In this document: piece by piece, positions 24,817 through 32,517 of the stretch | Layout: every line of letters begins with the position of its first letter | Numbering within the stretch: the stretch's first letter is position 1 | Origin: JAGLTQ01 sp964605385 | GTDB lineage: Bacteria; Pseudomonadota; Gammaproteobacteria; UBA6429; Thiohalophilaceae | Direction of reading: 5' to 3' | Length of the DNA stretch: 39,451 nt | NCBI GenBank assembly: GCA_964605385.1 | Contig: CAZSCK010000020.1 | Coordinates: forward strand, 1 to 39,451 | The notes under the pieces: model-generated | What the model saw: the letters and a program-made list of their open reading frames with translations, nothing else | Databases searched by the model: none | Told to the model about the DNA's origin: nothing | Made by a program: the position numbers and the translations under genes

Positions 24817-26469
24817 ATGAAAGCATCAGATTTATTTGTTAAGTGTCTGGAAGAAGAAGGTATTGAATATATATTTGGTATTCCCGGTGAAGAAAATGCT
24901 GATTTTATGATTTCACTCGAAAAATCAGATAAAATTAAATTTATATTAACGCGGCATGAACAAGGTGCCGCTTTTATGGCTGAAGTTTATGGCCGCTTAA
25001 CCGGTAATCCTGCTGGCTGTTTAGGCACGTTAGGTCCCGGTGCAACCAACTTGATTACCGGTGTTGCCGACTCAAACATGGATCGTTCACCGATGTTGGT
25101 TTTAACAGGGCAAGGTGCTTCCACTCGCTTACATAAAGAATCACATCAAATTATGGACGTGGTTAAAATGTTTGAACCTGTCACTAAATGGGCACAAACA
25201 ATATTACATCCCAATAGCATTCCTGAAATTATTCGTAAAGCCGTTCGACTCGCCCGGACAGAAAAGCCCGGTGCTTGCCATATAGAGTTGCCCGAAGACA
25301 TTGCCAAAATTGAAACCGATTCCAAACCATTAAAACCACTACGATTCCGTCGTCCTGTTGCTGGTGATAAAATCCTAAATCAAGCTATTGAGAAAATATT
25401 AAAAGCCAAACGTCCGATCATTATCGCGGGTAACGGTTGTATTCGTAAGCGTGCCAGCAAACAACTTCGACTCTTATGTGAAAAAACAGGCATTGGTGTC
25501 ATTAGCACTTTTATGGCAAAAGGCTGCGTTGATATGGATGAAGACTACTGCCTTTATACCATTGGCTTACAAGCAAAAGATGTTATTGCCTGTGCACTTG
25601 ATCATGCCGATTTAATTATAACACTCGGCTACGATATGGTTGAGTACCATCCCAGCTTATGGAACAAACATAAAGATAAAGACATTATTCACATTGATTT
25701 CTTACCAACCGAAATTGACGAACACTATCATCCCGAAACTGAAGTCATTGGTGACCTCGCCCATACCTTATGGATGATGAATGAACGTTTCAATAAAGTT
25801 AAAAACCTGGATTTTGACTTTCGCCAACAACTCGCAACACGCGAAACAATGCAAAAAGATTTAGCGACGCACAGTGATGACGATACCGAAGACCTGATTC
25901 GACCACAAAAAGTATTATGGGATGTGCGGCAGGTCATGGGACCAAATGATATTCTATTGTCTGATGTAGGCGCGCACAAAATGTGGATCGCACGTCATTA
26001 CCAATGTCATGAACCCAACACATGCTTAATTCCAAATGGTTTTTGTTCCATGGGTTTTGCTTTACCTGGAGCCATTGCTGCCAGCATTGTGCACCCGGAT
26101 AGAAATATACTGTCAATATGTGGTGATGCTGGTTTCTTAATGAATGTTCAGGAAATGGAAACGGCAAGACGCCTTAACTCAAACATTGTTATTATGGTTT
26201 GGGAGGATCATGCCTACGGTCTTATTGCATGGAAACAAGAAAATGAATTTGGTCACCATACCGATCTTGCTTTTGGTAATCCAAACTGGTTAGAGCTTGC
26301 TAGCGCTTTTGGTTGGCATGGCCATAAAGTTAATAAAAGCCACGACTTGGTATCAGAGTTAACCGCAGCATTTAAAGAAGATGGACCTAGTCTAGTTATT
26401 ATACCCATTGATTACCGTGAAAACATGATGTTGACTAAACGGTTGGGTGATATTGCTTGCCCTATTTAA
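24817..26469 (+). CDS. Acetolactate synthase-like ThDP enzyme (AlsS/IlvB-type)
   Basis: This 550-residue thiamine-diphosphate enzyme reads as an acetolactate-synthase type: FGIPGEENADF near the start, RHEQGAAFMAEVYGRLTG with the ThDP-activating E48, and GTLGPGATNLITGVADSN. The ThDP-binding CGDAGFLMN (G436, D437) follows, with its Asn-containing tail replaced by MVWEDHAYG. No small regulatory subunit is nearby, so a catabolic acetolactate synthase role (2 pyruvate to acetolactate) is favoured. The aldehyde dehydrogenase downstream is separated by about 200 bases that hold repeat B2. Oxalyl-CoA decarboxylase or related ThDP enzymes are alternatives, less likely on motif grounds. Confidence 0.85.
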   Translation: MKASDLFVKCLEEEGIEYIFGIPGEENADFMISLEKSDKIKFILTRHEQGAAFMAEVYGRLTGNPAGCLGTLGPGATNLITGVADSNMDRSPMLVLTGQGASTRLHKESHQIMDVVKMFEPVTKWAQTILHPNSIPEIIRKAVRLARTEKPGACHIELPEDIAKIETDSKPLKPLRFRRPVAGDKILNQAIEKILKAKRPIIIAGNGCIRKRASKQLRLLCEKTGIGVISTFMAKGCVDMDEDYCLYTIGLQAKDVIACALDHADLIITLGYDMVEYHPSLWNKHKDKDIIHIDFLPTEIDEHYHPETEVIGDLAHTLWMMNERFNKVKNLDFDFRQQLATRETMQKDLATHSDDDTEDLIRPQKVLWDVRQVMGPNDILLSDVGAHKMWIARHYQCHEPNTCLIPNGFCSMGFALPGAIAASIVHPDRNILSICGDAGFLMNVQEMETARRLNSNIVIMVWEDHAYGLIAWKQENEFGHHTDLAFGNPNWLELASAFGWHGHKVNKSHDLVSELTAAFKEDGPSLVIIPIDYRENMMLTKRLGDIACPI

Positions 26470-26508
26470 AATTTTTCGAATAAACTATTGTTAATATTGC
26501 AGGACAGG

Positions 26509-26610
26509 CAATGGAGAGAAACAAATAAAGACCGTCTGCCGAAGGGACTCGACAGTCGAGCAGCCATGGATGACAATCTTTTGCGCGTCTTGATTTGCTT
26601 CCCTCTGTTC
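26509..26610. repeat. Family B element, copy B2
   Basis: Reverse-oriented relative to B1. The arms AGAGAAACAAATAAAGAC and GTCTTGATTTGCTTCCCTCT are partly complementary. The core, read on the minus strand, is CATGGCTGCTCGACTGTCGA and GGCAGACGGTC, matching B1's GGCCGCTCGACTGCC and GGCAGACGGCC. It sits between the acetolactate synthase and aldehyde dehydrogenase genes, breaking what might have been a tighter operon. Confidence 0.6.
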
Positions 26611-26671
26611 TCTAGCCAATAAATTTATTCTAGTCATCCGAACAAATGAACTGACTTTAGAGGGAAAAACT

Positions 26672-28111
26672 TTGAGCAACTACACCCCATTAATGATTGC
26701 CAACATTGAAAATACGGATAGAGAAACGATTACCATTACCGCCCCTTTTGACGGTTCTGAAATAGAAATGTTAGATGCGGCAAATCCCAACGATGTTGAA
26801 AAAGCATTAAGCACAGCTTTTAATTTATTTACTAATAAATCAAAATGGTTATCCGCTTCACAACGCATAGACATACTTAGTAAAACAGCCTCATTAATGC
26901 GAGAGCAATTTGATGAGCTCGTTATTATTGCTGCAGGTGAAGGTGGTAAACCTCTAATCGATTCAAGAGTCGAAGTAGAACGTGCCATTGACGGTGTATT
27001 AAATTGTATTGAATGTATTCGTACCGATCATGGTACAGAAATTCCGATGGGGATCAATCCATCATCAGAAAAACACATGGCATTTACGCGCAGCGAACCT
27101 ATTGGTGTTGTTGTTGCCATTAGTGCTTTTAATCATCCGTTAAACTTAATTATTCACCAGGTTGGCCCTGCGATAGCAACTGGCTGCCCTGTTATAATTA
27201 AACCTGCAGAAGATACTCCGTTATCCTGTTATCGTTTTATTTCAATATTACGTGAAGCAGGTTTACCTGAAGAATGGTGTCAGGCGCTTGTTGTTTCAGA
27301 TTTAGACGTCGCAACACAATTAGTTACCGATAGTCGTGTTGGGTTTTTCAGCTTTATTGGAAGTGCAAATGTGGGTTGGATGTTGCGCAGCAAACTTGCC
27401 CCCGGTGCACGATGTGCACTTGAACATGGCGGTGTTGCGCCGGTTATTATTGAAGCTGATGCAGATTTAGTTGAAGCATTGCCCGCAATCGCAAAAGGTG
27501 GCTTTTATCATGCAGGTCAGGTTTGTGTATCGGTACAACGTGTTTATTGCCACAAAAATATCGTTAAAGTTGTTTCATCTAATCTTGCAAAAATGGCAAA
27601 TAAATTAATCGTTGGCGATCCAATAAACGCAGAAACCGAAGTCGGGCCATTAATACGTCCACTGGAAGTTCAACGTATTAGTAAATGGGTTAACGATGCC
27701 ATTAAAGAAGGAGCAAAATTATTAGCGGGTGGTAAAGTTAAAGGCAGTTGTTATCAACCCACTGTATTATTAAATCCATCGGAAAGCTCAATGGTATCAA
27801 CCAAAGAAATTTTTGGTCCTGTTATATGCATTTACACATACGACAATATGGATGATGCAATTAAAAAAGCCAATGCTCTTCCGTTTGCCTTCCAGGCAAG
27901 TATTTTCACAAAAAATATCGACAATGCATTACATGCTTACAAACAACTTAACGCCAGTGCAGTAATGGTGAATGATCACACTGCATTCCGTGTTGACTGG
28001 ATGCCTTTTTCAGGATTACGTCAATCCGGGTTAGGTGTTGGCGGTATTCCTCATACTTATCATGATATGCAAATTAAAAAGATGATGGTATTAAAGTCTA
28101 ATAAAATATAA
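26672..28111 (+). CDS. NAD(P)-dependent aldehyde dehydrogenase
   Basis: The start is set at TTG 26672 because GAGGG lies about nine bases upstream; ATG 26693 is an alternative. The 479-residue protein follows the ALDH superfamily order: PIGVVVAISAFNHPLNL, KPAEDTPLS, FFSFIGSANVGW, LEHGGVAPVII (the catalytic Glu region), GQVCVSVQRVYC with nucleophile C285, then EIFGPVICIYTY and MVNDHTAFRVDWMPFSGLRQ. It oxidises an aldehyde to an acid with NAD(P)+. The motif LEHGG in place of LELGG is seen in lactaldehyde/phosphonoacetaldehyde-type members. Pairing with the acetolactate synthase suggests a pyruvate or acetaldehyde-linked pathway. Confidence 0.88.
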   Translation: MSNYTPLMIANIENTDRETITITAPFDGSEIEMLDAANPNDVEKALSTAFNLFTNKSKWLSASQRIDILSKTASLMREQFDELVIIAAGEGGKPLIDSRVEVERAIDGVLNCIECIRTDHGTEIPMGINPSSEKHMAFTRSEPIGVVVAISAFNHPLNLIIHQVGPAIATGCPVIIKPAEDTPLSCYRFISILREAGLPEEWCQALVVSDLDVATQLVTDSRVGFFSFIGSANVGWMLRSKLAPGARCALEHGGVAPVIIEADADLVEALPAIAKGGFYHAGQVCVSVQRVYCHKNIVKVVSSNLAKMANKLIVGDPINAETEVGPLIRPLEVQRISKWVNDAIKEGAKLLAGGKVKGSCYQPTVLLNPSESSMVSTKEIFGPVICIYTYDNMDDAIKKANALPFAFQASIFTKNIDNALHAYKQLNASAVMVNDHTAFRVDWMPFSGLRQSGLGVGGIPHTYHDMQIKKMMVLKSNKI

Positions 28112-28134
28112 TCAGAAGGTGTCCAACATAAAAT

Positions 28135-28491
28135 TTATTCATACTCGTTATATTTTTTAGAGCTACCTTGCACCTTTTCAACAGGATAACGTTCTTCATT
28201 AATTTTTATTTTGTCTTCAACATATTGAGGTAAATCAACTTCAAGTTTTGTTGCAAGACGGGTTAAATAAATATAAATATCCGCCATTTCAAAAGCAACC
28301 TCATCCAGTTTTTCTTTGCTGAGATTATTACTTTGCTCTTCTGTTAGCCATTGGAAATGTTCTGTGAGTTCAGCCGCTTCAACACTTAATGCCATGACTA
28401 AATTTTTGGGTGCATGAAACTGGTCCCAATCCCTGTCCATCGCAAATTTAACTAAACGCTTTGATAGTTTTTCAAAATATTCGTTTGACAT
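28135..28491 (-). CDS. MazG-like nucleotide pyrophosphohydrolase
   Basis: This 118-residue protein has the all-alpha NTP-PPase motif EAAELTEHFQW (E38, E41) followed by FEMADIYIYL (E68, D71), the ExxE ... ExxD arrangement that binds Mg2+. It is in the RS21-C6/dCTPase-like group rather than full-length MazG. It would clear non-canonical dNTPs by hydrolysis to dNMP and PPi. A basic, hydrophilic tail (KVQGSSKKY) ends the protein. The gene is monocistronic. Confidence 0.88.
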   Translation of the reverse strand: MSNEYFEKLSKRLVKFAMDRDWDQFHAPKNLVMALSVEAAELTEHFQWLTEEQSNNLSKEKLDEVAFEMADIYIYLTRLATKLEVDLPQYVEDKIKINEERYPVEKVQGSSKKYNEYE

Positions 28492-28573
28492 AATTTTTCT
28501 TTATTTCAACCCATTACTGATAGTATTATTTGACACATGACTATTATTATAGAGCGAATACTTCCATCAAACG

Positions 28574-28951
28574 TCAAGAAATCTGTTCAAGCATAAAATT
28601 TTCACAATTCTTACAATATGTAATATATTCCTTACCACCACATTGTATATTAGCCAGACCACCTACATCGATACTCCACATGCAATTATTTCCTTTATAG
28701 ACAAAATCACCATGCACCCAACATGAGTAGTAGTCATGCTGGTAATGTGCTTCAGTACTATCTATTTTTTTTGTCTTTTTAAAATAGGTTTTAACCTGAG
28801 ACTTATTGAGCTTGAACATACCGCAAAGTTTACCGGCTTTTTCACCTTCGTAACCAGTGCCTTTTATTTTGATGTTTGAAACATCACCAAACTCTTCAGT
28901 ATTGCAGCCGGACAACAGAAAAAAACACACGAGTAAGATAGTATTTTTCAT
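28574..28951 (-). CDS. Small cysteine-rich lipoprotein, possible immunity protein
   Basis: The 125-residue product has a lipoprotein signal (MKNTILLVCFFLLSGC; lipid-attached C16). The mature part carries more cysteines (KLCGMF, YYSCWVHG, GNNCMWS, IQCGG, YCKNCENF), probably disulfide-bonded in the periplasm. No known fold is recognised. It is four bases downstream of the amidase gene, on the same strand, so it is co-translated with it. A secreted partner next to a cytoplasmic amidase fits an immunity role: it would protect the producer's periplasm if the amidase is delivered there. Confidence 0.7.
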   Translation of the reverse strand: MKNTILLVCFFLLSGCNTEEFGDVSNIKIKGTGYEGEKAGKLCGMFKLNKSQVKTYFKKTKKIDSTEAHYQHDYYSCWVHGDFVYKGNNCMWSIDVGGLANIQCGGKEYITYCKNCENFMLEQIS

Positions 28952-28955
28952 ATCA

Positions 28956-29579
28956 TCACCATGCGGCTGTTGAAGCTTCAGTTACGTTCTTACGTGAAAC
29001 CTGAGGATGGGTATAAACGTCGTCATCTTTAAGATTTAAATGAATATATAATTCATTGACTAGCCATTTCAGTGATGTAATTTGATCTTTGTTGATTTTT
29101 TCATATACCTTTGAACCTGCTTTTGTACCGAGTTTTGCTTTACCAACTATTTCAATTCCTATTGAGTCTTCGTTCATAGGGTAGCGGTCAGGATATGATT
29201 TCTTCTTCTCATGGTTATATAGGTTTTTCACCCGAACACTGAATCTAAGGCCATGCTTATGGTATATGGAGGTGGCCAAAGAAAGGGCAGGCTTACTACA
29301 GACTTTAGTCTCATAGCATTTGCTCAATATTTTTCCAACATGAGCACACTTCTGGGTAAGGAGTGCTGTTTGAGTGATATTTCTTTTTTTGTCAATCAGG
29401 AAATGAGCTCCAGTGGTGCTCTTGGCATTGTATTTATTAAAAGTCTGTTGGGCAGTATCACTGTCTGTCTGGTGAACAATAATAGCGTTTACTTTATTAA
29501 TATTACCTTTATGTAAACCGGGATAGATTTTTACAATAACTTTTGTGTCAATAAGCTTTCCGCTCACTATTGATGTCAT
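28956..29579 (-). CDS. N-acetylmuramoyl-L-alanine amidase (Amidase_2), effector-like
   Basis: This 207-residue Amidase_2 (AmpD-type) protein lacks a signal peptide. The zinc-binding H36 lies in NAIIVHQTDS; GAHFLIDKKRNITQTA and CAHVGK follow. H191 in THPQVSRKN and E201 (ten residues on, where AmpD has Asp) complete the site. It cleaves the MurNAc-L-Ala bond of peptidoglycan. It starts behind AAGGAGGAGG, a very strong site. Small, signal-less amidases of this kind with an adjacent lipoprotein resemble type VI secretion effector/immunity pairs such as AmpDh3, but no T6SS gene is in the window; a phage endolysin is an alternative. Confidence 0.8.
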   Translation of the reverse strand: MTSIVSGKLIDTKVIVKIYPGLHKGNINKVNAIIVHQTDSDTAQQTFNKYNAKSTTGAHFLIDKKRNITQTALLTQKCAHVGKILSKCYETKVCSKPALSLATSIYHKHGLRFSVRVKNLYNHEKKKSYPDRYPMNEDSIGIEIVGKAKLGTKAGSKVYEKINKDQITSLKWLVNELYIHLNLKDDDVYTHPQVSRKNVTEASTAAW

Positions 29580-29724
29580 ACCTCCTCCTTGAGCTGATTT
29601 CCGAGTATTTTCGAAATTAAACTCAGAGACTACAAGATTTAATTAATGCTTTCCATAATAATGAAGGGATCAATATTTTAGATTAACGTTACCGACCTCT
29701 ATTTAATTCACCAGTAAAATCCGC

Positions 29725-29750
29725 AAATAAAAAATCCTGGATTATCCAGG
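29725..29750 (-). terminator. Terminator downstream of 29774-29992
   Basis: Read on the minus strand, CCTGGATAATCCAGGATTTT has a seven-base stem (CCTGGAT/ATCCAGG) followed by a T-rich tract. It lies 24 bases after the end of the small gene and closes its transcript. The gap 29580-29773 otherwise holds no gene. Confidence 0.65.
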
Positions 29751-29773
29751 CTATTAAAAATAGTAATCTTAAT

Positions 29774-29992
29774 TTAATGCAATTGCATCGTCATACCCGC
29801 TTCATGGATATGTTTATTGAGTTTTAAACAAAACCAATCATCTTTATTTATTAACTTTGTATTTCCATCCAAATATTGAATTAATACACGGTCTAAACTC
29901 TGCTCATTAAACATTACCAACTTAACTTTAATCAGTTGTCCTGTCAGATTTACAAACCATGAACCTACAATCGGATCTTGTACACGAAACAT
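29774..29992 (-). CDS. Small conserved protein (72 residues)
   Basis: The 72-residue product reads FRVQDPIVGSWFVNLTGQLI, then a second strand-rich stretch (RVLIQYLDGNTKLINKDDWF) and a short helical end. It has no signal peptide or membrane segment; the layout looks like a compact beta barrel or SH3-like fold. It is bracketed by a terminator on its 3' side. A GAGAG site lies about ten bases upstream of the start. No function is known to me. Confidence 0.6.
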   Translation of the reverse strand: MFRVQDPIVGSWFVNLTGQLIKVKLVMFNEQSLDRVLIQYLDGNTKLINKDDWFCLKLNKHIHEAGMTMQLH

Positions 29993-30168
29993 AATAAATA
30001 CTCTCTACAGTTTTATTATTAACATCCCTACAGAGTAAAAATATTCCCATTCTACTCATTCCCCATACGCAATTTTAACAAACTTCATATCCAAATAACG
30101 GTGAAATGTCACAAAATGTGTCTTGACATTGGATTCTATTGCGAACTGTACTCATTTCATTTTGCAAT

Positions 30169-30207
30169 AAAAAACCCCGTGTACCTTAAAAATACACGGG
30201 GTTTTGT
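30169..30207. terminator. Strong bidirectional Rho-independent terminator
   Basis: AAAACCCCGTGTA (30171-30183) and TACACGGGGTTTT (30193-30205) form a 13-base-pair stem with a CTTAAAAA-type loop and A/T tracts on both flanks, so it can end transcripts from either side. It stands at the left of a 657-base gene-free stretch (29993-30649) that holds palindromes and family A elements. Confidence 0.85.
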
Positions 30208-30239
30208 CATTTTCAGGTACTTGTCATGAGATTGCCACG

Positions 30240-30372
30240 GTCATTTCATTCCCTCGGCAACTGCTCGGTCTTCGTTCCCAACGCGACTCTACCGATTCCA
30301 TCCATGGAATCGTCCTGCGTTGCTCTACCTCCTACATCCGTGTATGTCGTGTGCTACACGGCACCTGAACAT
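30240..30372. repeat. Palindromic intergenic block (REP-like)
   Basis: CGATTCCATCCATGGAATCG near 30290 is a nine-base inverted repeat (CGATTCCAT/ATGGAATCG). GTGTATGTCGTGTGCTACAC follows closely. Sequence motifs CATCCGTGT and GACTCTACC also occur in family B copy B1, so this may be a distant B relative or a mosaic of repeats. There is no reading frame worth annotating in it. Confidence 0.45.
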
Positions 30373-30382
30373 CCTTGTTCAA

Positions 30383-30463
30383 TGTAAGTAAGCATTTTGA
30401 GGAGGGTTTCGTCCTGACCCACATAAAAAATATTATGGAGGGTGCAACACCGTAATCTGGCTT
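30383..30463. repeat. Family A element, partial copy next to A3
   Basis: GTAAGCATTTTGAGGAGGGT and TTATGGAGGGTGCAACACCG, ending AATCTGGC, align with the reverse complement of A4. The other half of the element, including one terminal repeat, is missing. It directly precedes copy A3, so A3 may have landed beside or inside an older copy. Confidence 0.55.
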
Positions 30464-30477
30464 TTTTGTCGAGCTAC

Positions 30478-30651
30478 AAAAATCTTTCCACGGAGTCTGA
30501 GAGGCTAGAGAACAAGGCAAAACTGATGAAAAAGCGGAGTGCACATTAAGTGCATGAGCATTTTGAAGAAGTTTTCATCGTGCCCCACATTCAATATTAT
30601 GAGAGGGTAAACGCAGTAATCTAGTCTCTCAGATTTCGTGGGATGGTTTTT
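30478..30651. repeat. Family A element, copy A3
   Basis: Terminal repeats: CCACGGAGTCTGAGAGGCTA (left) against the reverse complement of CTAGTCTCTCAGATTTCGTG (right). The core GAAAAAGCGGAGTGCACATT then GCATGAGCATTTTGAAG matches A2. The right end runs into the TAA stop of ilvD (30650-30652). The longest copy in the window, at about 174 bases. Confidence 0.7.
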
Positions 30652-32338
30652 ATTCGTCTGTGACGCAACCGTGAGACGCATCTTTAACTGACTTAATGAA
30701 CTTATACAAAGTCCCCCGCGTTGCCTTGTACGCAGGCATAACCCATGCACCTTTACGCTTCGCCATTTCAGCATCTGACACATCAACCGACAAGCTATTA
30801 GTATTGGCATCAACAGTAATCACATCGCCATTTTTAACCAAAGCAATCGGCCCGCCTTCCTGTGCTTCGGGTACAACATGGCCAATAATGAATCCATGAG
30901 ATCCACCGGAGAAACGACCATCCGTGATCATAGCCACATCTGAACCTAAACCTGCACCCATAATAGCTGAAGTCGGTGTCAGCATTTCAGGCATACCGGG
31001 GCCACCTTTTGGACCTTCATAGCGAATAACAATAACATCGCCCTTCTGAATTTCTTTGTTCTCCAAACCTGCAAGCATGTCTTCTTCACAATCATAAACT
31101 CGCGCAGGGCCAGTAAAAGTTAAACCTTCTTTACCGGTAATTTTAGCCACAGAAGCACCCGGGGCCAGGTTGCCTTTTAAAATACGAATATGACCAGAAG
31201 CTTTAATCGGTTTATCGAGCGGCATAATGATGTCCTGACCTTCTTTTAAGCCCGGCAAGTCCGCCAGATTTTCTTTAATGGTTTTGCCCGTCACGGTCAT
31301 GCAGTCGCCATTGATTAATCCGGCTTCAAGTAAATACTTCATTACCGCAGGAATACCACCCACGTCATGTAAATCTTCCATGACATATTTGCCACTTGGT
31401 TTAAGATCTGCAATAAACGGAATACGATCACTGACACTTTGGAAGTCTTCAATATTCAACTCAACATCTACCGCGCGCGCCATGGCGAGTAAATGTAAAA
31501 CGGCATTCGTTGAACCACCCAGTGCCATAATAATAACCATGGCATTTTCAAAAGCTTCACGCGTCATAATGTCGCGCGGTTTAAGATCTTTTTCTAATAA
31601 GTTCAGCATTGCTGCGCCGGCACGTACACATTCATCCATTTTTTCAGGATCAACCGCAGGAGTACAAGAACTGTATGGCAAGGTCATACCCATTGCTTCA
31701 ATTGCTGATGCCATAGTGTTCGCGGTATACATTCCGCCACAGGCACCTGCACCCGGGCAAGATTTTTTCACGATATTACTGCGTTCTTCTTCTTCAATTT
31801 TGCCAGTGATAAATTCACCGTAACTTTGAAAGGCGGAAATAATATCCAGGCTTTTATCACCTAAATGACCCGCGCGAATGGTACCACCATAAACCATGAG
31901 TGAAGGACGGTTTAAACGCCCCATTGCAATCATCACACCCGGCATATTTTTATCACAACCCGGAATTGAAATATTACCGTCATACCATTGCGCGCCCATG
32001 ACTGTTTCAATCGAATCTGCAATAACTTCCCGTGACTGTAATGAATAGCTCATGCCATCGGTCCCCATCGAAATACCATCACTCACCCCGATAGTATTAA
32101 AACGCATGCCGACCATACCAGCCTTTTGCACACCTTCTTTTACCTTGGCGGCTAAGTCATTCAAATGCATGTTGCAAGTATTGCCTTCCCACCAAACGCT
32201 GGAAATACCAATTTCAGGTTTTTTCATATCGGCTTCGGTCATTCCCGTGCCGTAAAGCATCGCTTGAGATGCACCTTGTGATTTGGGCTCAGTAATACGT
32301 TTACTGAATTTATTTAACTGACCGCTTTTATCGCTCAT
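30650..32338 (-). CDS. ilvD: Dihydroxy-acid dehydratase (2Fe-2S type)
   Basis: IlvD dehydrates 2,3-dihydroxyisovalerate and its Ile analogue in branched-chain amino acid synthesis. The 562-residue protein shows PGCDKNMPG (C128), GNTCNMHL (C55) and SCPGAGACGGMYTANTM (C200), the three ligands expected of the [2Fe-2S] class. GPKGGPGMPEML and DGRFSGGSHGFIIGHVVPEA are the classical IlvD/Edd signatures. It is monocistronic; its stop lies in repeat A3. It diverges from slt, with about 180 bases between that may hold promoters for both. Confidence 0.97.
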   Translation of the reverse strand: MSDKSGQLNKFSKRITEPKSQGASQAMLYGTGMTEADMKKPEIGISSVWWEGNTCNMHLNDLAAKVKEGVQKAGMVGMRFNTIGVSDGISMGTDGMSYSLQSREVIADSIETVMGAQWYDGNISIPGCDKNMPGVMIAMGRLNRPSLMVYGGTIRAGHLGDKSLDIISAFQSYGEFITGKIEEEERSNIVKKSCPGAGACGGMYTANTMASAIEAMGMTLPYSSCTPAVDPEKMDECVRAGAAMLNLLEKDLKPRDIMTREAFENAMVIIMALGGSTNAVLHLLAMARAVDVELNIEDFQSVSDRIPFIADLKPSGKYVMEDLHDVGGIPAVMKYLLEAGLINGDCMTVTGKTIKENLADLPGLKEGQDIIMPLDKPIKASGHIRILKGNLAPGASVAKITGKEGLTFTGPARVYDCEEDMLAGLENKEIQKGDVIVIRYEGPKGGPGMPEMLTPTSAIMGAGLGSDVAMITDGRFSGGSHGFIIGHVVPEAQEGGPIALVKNGDVITVDANTNSLSVDVSDAEMAKRKGAWVMPAYKATRGTLYKFIKSVKDASHGCVTDE

Positions 32339-32517
32339 GAAACTCTCCGTTAGTCATTCTGGTGGGACATAAATCTTATTTAAACCCGTTCTAAATAAGG
32401 TTTATAAAAATAAAGTCAGGTATTATAAGACAAAGTTGGCAAATAACTGAATGAAACATTAAATTTTAGACATTTTGGCCGATAATTATAATAAGTTTTA
32501 ATCTTACGGGTGGTTTT

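Noticed and set aside
24817..26469. Sulfoacetaldehyde acetyltransferase (Xsc)
   Set aside because: The N-terminal pattern FGIPGEENADF and GPGATNLITGVADSN fits acetolactate-synthase-type enzymes better.
28956..29579. Prophage endolysin with a holin partner
   Set aside because: No holin, spanin or other phage gene is present; the neighbour is a lipoprotein. Kept only as an alternative.
31278..31823. 181-codon forward frame inside ilvD
   Set aside because: It is a shadow on the opposite strand of the well-supported ilvD gene; no ribosome site or domain.
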